Source of the DNA: Saussurea involucrata
Taxonomy: Eukaryota > Streptophyta > Magnoliopsida > Asterales > Asteraceae
Direction: 5' to 3'
DNA length: 64,000 nucleotides
NCBI GenBank assembly: GCA_033807775.1
Contig: CM066320.1
Coordinates: 183,817,784-183,881,783, forward strand
The translations under genes and the position numbers were made by a program. The notes under the pieces were generated by a model. The model searched no databases. It had not been told where the DNA came from and saw only the letters and a program-made list of their open reading frames with translations. Every line of letters starts with the position of its first letter. Positions within the stretch are counted from its first letter, which is position 1. Below are positions 45,878-55,600 of the stretch, one piece after another.

Positions 45878-47448
45878 TGTAACGACCCGGACCAATTTGG
45901 GAAAATTTTACGTTTTTCGTCAAGTGTTGTTAATAAGTGAAAGTTGAGGGGATAGTTGGTATTTTGGGATTGGGGTATAAAAAGGGCTCAAAACCCTAGA
46001 AACATTCTCATTTCACTGATTATAGTGTGTGTGGTGGCTGAATTTGGGAGGGGAAAGAAGAGGAGAGGTTCTTGAAGGTTGTGGTGCATTTGGAAGAAAG
46101 GAGCCATCAAACCTTGGGATTTGAAGAAGAAATAGCATTTGGATTTTGTCTATCGCAAGCAATCAACCAGGTAACACTCTTCTGTTTCATCGATTTATCT
46201 TTGATTAGGGAGCAGAATGGTTAGTCTTGGGGTTTTTGTTCAAAAGTGAAGTTGAAGCTAAAATGAGAGAAATCGGGTCTTATAGTGTGTTTCGATTGCT
46301 AAGAACTCAGTAATTGTTAAGTTTAGTAATGTTGTTGCTATTGCTAATCTTTACTTCGAGAGAATCGAGCTAGCCAGTAGATTTCAGCCTCAAAAAGGGT
46401 CCAGGTCGTCGTCCGGAAACCGCCCTGGACGTCCGGAAACCTTCTTGGGCGTCCGGACTCCTTGCTTGGGAGAAGGTCCCCGGACGAGGAAGTTGTCCGA
46501 ATAGGTTGGGTTTTCCGGGTATGAGTTGTGTCCGGTAAGTTAGATATCCGGAAAGGGGTATCGTCCGGAATGTAGTAGTTACCCGGATAAGGGTGTTGTC
46601 CGGACTAGGTTGTTGTCCGGTTAGATGGGTGTCCGGACTCTTTAGCGTCCGGAAAAGTAGGGTTGTCCGGAAAACCTGAGTTGTCCGGATACTTTTGCTG
46701 AATTGTTGTTTTATGCCCGTTTATTCAGGGAAGTCGATTTGGAAGTTTGGAACGGTTTAGGAACGAGAAGTAAGAGCCTCAGGTGAGTTTTCTAAACTAA
46801 AATGTGTGGCTTTTAAAGTGTTTTCAAAATGTGTTATGAATGTTGAGAATTGCCATGCTTTATTATTATGCTTTAATTGCATGAAAGTTGTTTAAAGTTT
46901 TATGTAGAATGTATGCATACATCGAGGAGACGTAAACTGGCAAAGACGGGAGAGTAGTTCCGCCAGCTCTCGTGCGGGAAGGGAGGTCCCTATATGCCAG
47001 GAGCAAGGCTCCGCAAGGCAGCATGAGGCTGACTCATTGTCACCTTCGGGTGGCTTCAGGGTGTCAGATTACGAGGATGCGGACTTTAGTCCGTATATGA
47101 TTTTGACATGTTGAGTATGAATGTTTAAAGCTGAAGAGATAAACTGTTTTTAAATGCTTTGATAACTGTTAGGAGGGACTCACTAGACCTCATGGTCTAA
47201 CCCTCGCATTTTCAAATTAAAACCTTTTCAGGTAAGCAGGTTTCCAGGAGCTCGGGCAAATAGGCTGAGCTTAGCAAGAAGAGTCAAGAAGCATAGTGGC
47301 ACTCTAGTTATTAGTTTTTCTCAGTTGTGTATAGGTTGTTTCCGCCAACCTAAGTTGTTTAGACAGATGAAATGAAACTTTTGTGGACCCAGTTTTGTAA
47401 TTATTTAAATTAAATGCTAAGTATGTTTTTTTAGATTGGGTTGTTACA
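45878..47448 (+). mobile_element. Chromovirus B, right LTR (1571 bp)
   Basis: It starts TGTAACGACCC and ends TTGTTACA, followed by CAATC (47449-47453). It is 20 bp longer than the left LTR because of one extra GTCCGGAAACCTTCTTGGGC unit (about 46431-46450), with about 9 substitutions. AGACC-TCAT-GGTCT is at 47185-47198. Confidence 0.93.
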
Positions 47449-48583
47449 CAATCCGGAATTAGAAAGAGAATGGAGAGAGAAAGCGGTTTCAGCCATCCAA
47501 TCAGAGACAGATGCTTTTTGGAATTTCTCTAATGAAGACGAATTCATGAACGACGACGACTACGACCAGTTCCTCCTTCAGAGCGAACATGTATCTATCT
47601 CTCAGCACGACTTACACGATACTGCAGGTACATCCGAACTTCCAACTCCAGACTCGAAAACGGCTCAACCCCGACCTGTTCAACCAGTTCGTTGGGAGAG
47701 AGTCCGAATCGAGGTTCCATACTTGAAGGAGTCACAGAAGAAGATCTTTGCCCACTGGATTAGGCCTCTTGACCCGGTTATGTGCCATGGGGTCTCATTT
47801 ATGAAAGATCCAGTACGCTCATTGTATTTGGAAGTTATTAAGAGAAGCAGAATGGTCAACAAAGTCCGCACGCGACACAGAATAACCGAAATCGTGGAGA
47901 TCGTGTCAGACAAAGTTCTAAAGGTATGGTTCCCAATCTTTACAGTTAAAAGAGATGACGGAAAGGAATGGGTATTCTCGGAAGCCGACTTCAGACATCT
48001 GAACCTGGACGACTTCAGACATATGAACCTGGACGACTTCCTAGTATTACTGAAAGAGTTGAAGACCCGAACCATCCGACCGTTGCCATACACCAAAGCC
48101 CTCGAGACGATAAAGAGATTCATGAAGTGCACCATCACTCTCGCGTACATCAACGATTTTCAGATGGGTTTGGAAAGCAATCAAAAGAAGATCAACATTC
48201 TGAAGCCCAATCTGAATCTTCCCGATTCTGAAGACGTACAGGTACATACTCTCCTGCCCAAACCAGAAACAAGGATCGTGTATCTGAATGACAAAGGGGA
48301 GAAACGGTTCATGAGGATCAGCGAGGTGCACAAATTCAGTGAGGGAACTTTGTTGAAGACACAGAACGTGCTCATAAAGATCATTGAAGAAGAAGAAAGA
48401 GATTCGTCAGAGAACTACGCAAACATCAGAAAATACCTTGCCAAGGAGCTCTTCAAGGAGATCGAAGAAAGGCTAGAATTCAGGAAATCCATTCGGCACT
48501 TCGAGATTTTGTTCGCTATCCGAAAGCGTTATGTCCCTAACTGGCGTGAGATCGAACTTCAATTCAAATGGGGAGATTGTTAG
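47449..48583 (+). CDS. Element T ORF, C-terminal part (about 378 codons), retroelement-associated protein of unknown function
   Basis: An open frame runs from the end of element B to a TAG whose codon lies inside the right LTR (GAT TGT TAG spans the purine tract and the LTR start). The protein has an acidic N-terminal part (FMNDDDYDQFLLQSEHVSIS), then RWERVRIEVPYL and a conserved-looking C-terminal block: WVFSEADFRHLNLDDF, INDFQMGLESNQKKIN, IVYLNDKGEKRFMRISEVHK, FSEGTL. This block resembles a protein I remember as recurring many times in Asteraceae genomes beside LTR sequences; its function is not known to me. A 24-bp tandem duplication (47987-48034) duplicates DFRHLNLD. No zinc knuckle, protease or reverse transcriptase is visible. 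It is not a host gene by position. Confidence 0.65.
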
Positions 48584-48642
48584 GTCTCATGTTAGTTGAA
48601 TAGAAGTTGAGGGACCATTATTGACATTTCTTGTAAATATCT
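48578..48642 (+). mobile_element. Element T, right LTR fragment (~64 bp)
   Basis: GGGGAGAT, a purine tract, is followed by TGTTAGGTCTCATG, identical to the start of the left LTR through CTTGTAAATATC. There the sequence breaks off and a reverse LTR-like sequence begins (TGTAACACCC at 48643). The remaining ~188 bp of the LTR was not found downstream. Confidence 0.75.
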
Positions 48643-49490
48643 GTAACACCCAAAAAACAGGGCTAATTTAAACCTTGAAATTTACACCAGTTATGACAAT
48701 AAAACTTCAAACTTATATAACAAGAGGATCACTGTAAGGTTTTCTATATACAACAACTTCTAAATCAAATAACCTATTAATCAAATCATACATCATAATT
48801 AGATTAACTAGGTTATCTAATCATCTGTCCCAAAACATCAAAAGAATACTAGATCCTCTGTCATCTCCAAGTTTGAGTTCTTCCCAAAACCCTCAACACA
48901 CAATCCCGCTTAATTAAACATGGTAAACGTGATCGTGGTGACGGTGTAAGATGAATTGATGAACTCCCTTTTCCCGTGCTGAATTCTCCTTCGCGTCTTG
49001 AACGTTCCTTCGATTGGTTCTCGATCTTGGCTCCAAACGGTGTCACTTGGCTCTGGAAATCGCCCCCGGACTGCTCCCAATCGTCTGCCGTAAGTTCCAT
49101 CCCGAACGAATGACCTAAACCCGAAAGTTATAGCTGAAAAACGTGAAACAGAGGCTTACGCGGCCTTCCACGCGACTTGCAAGTCGCGTGGAAAGTCGCG
49201 CGCTTTCCAGAGGCGCTTCTGGGTTGTTTCTGGTTCGCGGGTCGGGTCCTGGTTCGGTCGCGGGTCTTGGGCTTGGCTTTTGGGCTTCCGTTAGGCTTCG
49301 TTTTGACTCGTTTTGGGCTCTTTTTAGCTTCTATTTCCGAGGAATGCCGCTTTTTATAAAACATGTGTAAATCACTAGATAAACCGTGAAATATATGCCT
49401 TTTTACTTGAGTCCAAGCCAATCTCATTGGTTTGAGAACCGAAAATAACGCCAAAAAGTGGCGTTATCATTTATGTAGGGGTCGATTTTT
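48643..49490 (-). mobile_element. Reverse-oriented LTR-like fragment
   Basis: It begins TGTAACACCCAAAAAACAG, the inverse complement of an LTR 3' end (…GGGTGTTACA). No internal domain or matching second end was found, so the right border (about 49490) is a guess. It contains a GC-rich patch (49160-49310) in otherwise AT-rich DNA, with a perfect 28-bp palindrome at 49166-49193. ORFs across this patch on both strands look incidental. Confidence 0.45.
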
Positions 49491-50105
49491 TGACGGTGAT
49501 AAAACAATTGGAGAAAATATGTATACTTATGGAGAAGGTTTGATTAATTTAGAAGATGATATATCTTGATTAAGAAAAGATAACGTTAGTTTAGGAGATG
49601 ATATGTATAGTTTAGGAATTTAAAAAGTCAATGTCCCTTTAATATTCGGGTTCGGGTTTGGTTTTTTTCCGAGAAAATACAAGTATCGAATCCCGGATAC
49701 CGAATTTCAGAATCTTGGAATGGATAACCTGACCGATTACATGGTAGAGGTTACATCTTTATTAATTTTACATCATTTATTTATTAAAATAAATAAATGA
49801 TGCTAAAATTTCCAAAATAGAGTGTATGTTGGAGTTGATTGTATTATTTTTAAGAGATTTTAACTTTTCGTTCTGTATTTTAGAGTAATGATGGAGATGC
49901 TATTAAAGTTCATGTTAATTTGGATACCATAAAATTTACTGATAAAATGTTTAAATATTTGACAAACATTGAGCATACTAATACATAATAATTAAACATC
50001 GAGTCTTGCATGATACAATGATAATTAACACTGTGTTGTCGGGTTTTTTTAAAGAAGGCAAAGATGAGAAAGAAAGGAAAATGAAGGAAAGCAGGGGAAA
50101 CAAAA
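49491..50105. other. AT-rich spacer, possible MITE remnant
   Basis: No gene. A degenerate GAGCATCTCC-family remnant may lie at about 49800-49905 (GTATGTTGGAGTTGATTG and AGTAATGATGGAGATGCT). Confidence 0.35.
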
Positions 50106-50126
50106 ACTATTGTGCCTCAAGTTTTT

Positions 50127-50290
50127 TTTTTGGAAATGGTATCCCAGGCACAGCCCGGACTAATCCCTGACAATTTTAAAACTTAAAGGTGTCTTATTAA
50201 TGTTGAGGACGTCTGGGATCGAACCCTGGACAGATGAGATATTCCACCACATCACCCATGACGATCAACCACTGCGCTACAACCTGATAG
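50127..50290 (-). mobile_element. tRNA-derived SINE with ~20-bp target duplication
   Basis: On the minus strand the 5' part reads TAGCGCAGTGG (A-box-like) and, downstream, GGGTTCGATCCC (B-box), the internal RNA polymerase III promoter of tRNA genes. The 3' end is an A run (plus-strand T run at 50122-50130). The flanks ACTATTGTGCCTCAAGTTTT (from 50106) and ACTATTGTGGCTCAAGTTTT (from 50291) are target duplications with one change. Not a tRNA gene, because no cloverleaf can be drawn. Confidence 0.8.
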
Positions 50291-50311
50291 ACTATTGTGG
50301 CTCAAGTTTTT

Positions 50312-51785
50312 CTAAAGGAGGCAAGAGAAAGGAAATGGAAAAAATCATGTTTTTTCTCCCAAATGTGGGAGGAAACTCAAAGAGAATTTTTTTAGAACAA
50401 TTAAAAAAATTATTAAAGTATAGATTTAATCATTAATTACATTTCACTGTAAAATAAATAAGAAATATTTGTAAAGATAATAAAGTTTTTTCTTTCTTTG
50501 ATGTTCAAAAACATAAAAATTTATTTTCTACTATTTCCTTTTCTTCACACTTAAAAACACAAATAAAATTTTTGTTTCTTCTCATTACCTTACGGGCTTG
50601 AATGTATTGAAATTTTACTTTTCTTCCCACTCAAGAAAATAAATAAATTTTTGTTTCTTTTCATTTCCTTATGGTCTTATGGACATTGTTTGAATGTATT
50701 GAAAATTGTAAAATCATAAGTCATTAAATGTCAAAACTATCTATATATTATATGATATTATTATTGTTTTATATATATTCTCACTTATATATATGTATAT
50801 ATCATTATTATTAAATACATATATTATTTTAAAATTTATTAATTATTATTATTATTAAATACATATATTTTATATATTATATTTTTAAAATATATTAATA
50901 TCATTATATATTATCTATATTATATTACACATATATATGTACATATTAGAAGTGTACTCGTGCAATACATCACGACACATCTCAATTTTGATATTTTTCC
51001 TTTTATATCTTGCTTTTGTTGTATACATATATTATTGTCAAATTAGCAAATTAAAACTTAAAAGTACTCATCTTTTATAATTTTTTAATTCAACTTTTTA
51101 TCATAATTTAATTTGGGTTTAATATAGCATATTATAGATATGAGTATTATGATAAAAAAAGTCTCAAATACTTTATAATATAGTATAGATATGTATGTTA
51201 TGATTTTTTTTTCTTTATTTGTTTTATTGTATATTATATATATATATATATAAGTTATAAAAATAAATAGTTTATTTATATTTAGATAGTAATATATACA
51301 AACGATGACTATATATTCCAAAACTAAAACAATTATATGTTTTCATACAATTCTAGATTTTATTACGTATAAAATTCATTAGGTTGGTTTGTTTAAAATC
51401 CATATTATATATATAGGAAAATAGATTTGTGAACACTTTTTAAGTTTGAAATTACAGATTATTAATAACTTTACTCCGAATTTATATTTGTATATATTAT
51501 AAAAAATAGTAAAACTTTATTTACTTTTAAATAAAATCCAAAAAGTAAAAATTAATAACAAAAAAACAACAACATATATATAGTATTTTATTTAATGTTG
51601 ATAATTCATATTAATTAAAATAATATGATGAAATATTATAAAATAAATTTTATTAATTAAATATAATACAAATAAATAAAATAAATAGAACCAACTAAAT
51701 TATTCAAAAACAAATAAAGTATAATGTAAATAAATTAAAATAATAAAAAAAGACAAGAATAAAAAAAACGAAAAATATAATGATA
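50312..51785. other. Very AT-rich region
   Basis: Long runs of A/T words, several (TA)n stretches (for example near 51231-51251) and no convincing coding signal. The short ORFs here are low-complexity I/Y/K strings typical of AT-rich DNA. Confidence 0.6.
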
Positions 51786-51792
51786 AGTTAGA

Positions 51793-52060
51793 CCATCTCC
51801 AACTCACCACTAAAAACACTAAAAATATAAAAATGTAGGTGTTTTCATTTCCAACACACCGTTAAAAAAATGGAGACCAATAAAATTGGTCTCTATATTT
51901 GGAGGCCAATATAAATATATATTACTATTCTATTCAGCTTTTAAAAATTCTATTTTTAGTATTTTTTTAGTATTGGGTTAAAGTTGGATTTTTTTTGTGT
52001 TTAAGAATCCCACCATTTTTAGTGTTTTGTTAATGTTTGGATTGGAGATGCCATTAAGAG
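51793..52060. mobile_element. MITE, CATCTCCAAC family
   Basis: Left CCATCTCCAACTCACCACTAA and right GTTTGGATTGGAGATGCCATTAA are approximate inverse complements. The AT-rich interior (CACTAAAAACACTAAAAA mirrored by TTTTTAGTGTTTTG) is self-complementary. About 600 bp upstream of KAO. Confidence 0.55.
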
Positions 52061-52069
52061 ATTAGGAAT

Positions 52070-52399
52070 GCCTTTAGCAGTGATTAGAAGTGTCATTAAC
52101 CTTCCCCTTCCTTCCTTTGCATTTCTATTCCTTCATTTTCTTTTTCTTTTGTTACTAAAATATGGCATAACCAAAAACTCTATTACTAATTCAAAAAATA
52201 AGAGATACATAAAATAAAATAAAATAAAACATAAATTAAAATTAAGATGTATCATCTTGTATTAATTAACCTTTATATGGAAATTATTTAAAAAACTACT
52301 ATAATTACCTTAATTATAATAGAAATATATTATCTTGTTACAGAATATATTCGGTGTATCTTAGATGTCAAATACCACCATATATGTTCTCTCCTTTGT
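52070..52399. other. Upstream region of KAO, AT-rich
   Basis: About 330 bp without a recognised element. It should form part of the KAO promoter, but I cannot name specific gibberellin-response or other sites with confidence. Confidence 0.35.
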
Positions 52400-52422
52400 G
52401 AGTTTGTGTGCTTGTGGATGTA

Positions 52423-52455
<33 letters not shown>

Positions 52456-52559
52456 AAGGACTCCACCAAAAACACCCATCACCATTTCCATCTCTCTCTC
52501 TCTCTCTCTCCATATTACTCAAGTGATCATAAGCTCGAAAGGGATATATTTATATCCTT

Positions 52560-52614
<55 letters not shown>

Positions 52615-52664
52615 CTCTCTATATATAGGGTAGAATTAATTTGATTTGTGAATTGAAATTGGAA
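52400..52664 (+). promoter_or_regulatory. KAO proximal promoter / 5' leader with stacked microsatellites
   Basis: TATATATAATATATATATAT and (CA)n at 52420-52455 are followed by two CT runs (52492-52510 and 52559-52582), a TA run (52582-52600), a TG run (52601-52614) and a short CT run, ending 35 bp before the ATG. TA-rich sequence could provide the TATA box and CT-rich sequence the 5' untranslated leader, but the start site cannot be placed. Confidence 0.45.
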
Positions 52665-55600
52665 ATGGGGGTTGAAGAATTGGGAGGGATGAGTTATTAT
52701 TATGTGGGAATCTTGCTGGGATTAGTGTTGGTTTTGAAATGGGTTTTGAAGAGTGTGAATTTGTGGATTTACGAGAGTGGTTTGGAGAAGAAGACCCGAG
52801 AGAGTCTGCCACCAGGTGATATGGGGTGGCCCTTGGTCGGAAACATGTGGGCTTTCCTCAGGGCTTTCAAGTCCACCGATCCTGAGGCTTTCATGTCCGA
52901 TATAGTTCGCAGGTCCTTACCTCTCCCCTCCTTTAATTTACTTCTCTCTTACTATATATATATATATATAGATTATATGTTTGCTGGTTTTTAATACTGG
53001 ATTCGTTTGATTTGGTTCACGAAAACTTTGTATCCTTATAATTTATAAACTAGCCTCTGTATTTTATGAATAACGTCAAGAAAAAACACTCTCGTTACGT
53101 GCTTTGGACCAATTGTACAAGTAGAAATGCCGTAGAATCATCTTGTTGGTCGTTGTTTTGGTTAAAATCGTTCAATCTTATAAAGTCGTTTTATTAGCTC
53201 TAACAGAATTGTCAAATTATATCAAAGAGTCATTGATCCAACATCGGGTAACCCTTATATTTGTAAAGGTCAAAGATTTCAATTTTAATGAAACGTTATC
53301 TAGTTTCATATACAGTATTTAAATATTATTATATACTTAAAATAAAAAAGAAAAGGGTCACCAAAATCATTATTATAGGAATTTTTATCTTAGTATAAAG
53401 TTTATTTTGGAGGTTTGTGTCATCAATTGTTTTCTTTTAGTTTTTGTGTTGATATATTAGACATATGAAATGTCATATATATAATTAATATTAAAATTTA
53501 ATATATATATATATATACTTATTTGAAATTTAATGTAAACTTTCTTAATATTTGGAATTATGCATTTTTTTATTATAAAAAGATGTAGAGAAACTATTAG
53601 ATATGCCTTTCAAAGTATATGTGTTTATAAAAATTTTTGAATGGAACATATTCATTTTCATTATAAAGATAAATATTCTTTTACACCACCAACAAATGTC
53701 TCACTCTTTTTGGGTTGGGAAATTAGAGTGGGAATGCATCACAATCGTTTTATTGATTTTTTTTGTGGGAAAAATAGTTTATGTTTTTGGGAAGAGTTGG
53801 TTTGTCCCTTTCATGAAAAGACTTGGGCATTGTTTGGCGGGAAAAAAAAAACTAGCTTATTTTTAAGGTATATGTTTGGATGACCATAAGCTAGTTTTTT
53901 GAAAAGCTATTTGGAGTAGCTTATGAGTAGGTTTTTGTAAATATTCTAATTATACCCTCATTAATATAAATTATTATTTATTAACTATTTTTTTAAGATG
54001 TATTTTTTGGTCATTTAAATACTTAGAGCATCTCCAATAGTTTCCCCAAAATTTCTTCAAAATGGAGAACCAAATGTCAAAATCCCTAACAAAAATTACA
54101 CTCATTTCCAACAGATTCCCTATTTTGGAGAAAAAACAATGATTATAATATTAAAATATTGTATTTATCTATTAAAATATTATTTCTCTCTCCAAATATC
54201 ATTTTTTAAAGATTCCTATTGGTGCTCTCAATAAGTAATCATTTTTTGGGTTAACTCCATATTTGGAGAAAACCCCCTTCTCTCTCCTACTTTCTCCATT
54301 TTGGAGATAGTTTTGGGGAAACTGTTGGAGCAAAAAAGCAACCCAAAATCCCCATTTTATTTATTTTCTCCGAAATGGGGAAGCTGTTGGAGATGCTCTT
54401 ATAAGCTAGTTTTTGTCAAACATGACTTTTTCATCAGCTAGCTTATCGGCTACCAGCTAGCTTATCAGTCAACATCTAGCTTATCACCAGCTAGCTTATA
54501 AGTCATCAGCTAGCTTATCAGCTAGTTTGCCAAACATAGCCTTGGTATGAAACTTATTTACTTTTCTACCCTTTAAATCAATATTTGCATGTGGAATATA
54601 TTTATGGAAATTAAATAGAAAAATGGAATAAAATCTTCAAGGGTAAAAAACATTTTATATCTGTTTCCAAACAGATATAAAATTTAATAAAAATATCTAT
54701 TTATAAAAAAAATGTAGCATAAAACCAAAGTTTGTTTAATTTTAATTGATAAATTATTAAAAAATAAACTTGGATTTTAAATGAAATGGTTGGATACAGA
54801 TGTTAAATTGAAACTTGAACATTTCCAGTGTATTAGCAGAAGGGTAGAGGACCAGTAGTATATAACTTAGATGTGTACTACTAGACAAAGAAATCGGTTT
54901 GTGGTTTTGCAGTATTATTTGCCGACTAAAAGGCTATTTTCGTAATTTCACTCAGGGCTATTCTTGTAATTCCCTAATCATGGTATTTGATTTAAGATTC
55001 GGTCAATAATATTAATAATAACCAAATATACGTTATTAACCGAATCTTAAATCAAATAATATTAGATATGAGTTTAATCAACCTTGTTATATAACTTGAA
55101 GAATATTTTTATTTAAAACCTTTTTGTGTATATCGTATAGTACATAAAAGCATCTCTAACATACAGTTTTAAAATCTTAAAAAAATTGCATTCAGCTCCA
55201 ACAAATTCTTCGTTTTAAAAATTACAGCATTATTCATAGTATTAAGAAATTATGTGTCGATGATATTGTCGAATGTCGATCATGAATATTGATTTATTTA
55301 TATTTCGTAGTAAAAATAATTAAAAAAAAACACTAATAAAATTTAGATATATATAAAACGAATCATTGGAACTTTCCCAGGGCAGGCAACGTTTGTCACT
55401 ATCATTGTCATTTTTCCTTGATTTACATAAATTTAAAAAGTTATTTTGTACCTCTTGCATTATATTATTTTTATCTGTCTTATACTGATTTTTATATTTG
55501 ATGATATATGTATATATATATATATATATTATGCAACAAATGTTTATAAGTAATGATGTGTGTTTAAAAAATACAGATTTGGACCGAGGGGCATATACAA

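Noticed and set aside
49128..49454. 108-codon ORF and opposing ORFs in the GC-rich patch
   Set aside because: They overlap a palindrome on both strands, have K/R/P-rich low-complexity text and sit in a reverse LTR-like fragment.
50200..50436. Possible tRNA gene or 78-codon ORF
   Set aside because: A and B boxes are present but no cloverleaf can be drawn, and target duplications plus an A tail show a SINE.
52641..52664. Upstream in-frame TTG start for KAO
   Set aside because: Plant KAO starts at ATG; the 52665 ATG gives the usual short N-terminus before the membrane anchor.
53603..53883. Overlapping 80-87-codon ORFs in KAO intron 1
   Set aside because: Not part of the P450 sequence, two frames open at once, adjacent to a MITE; no family recognised.
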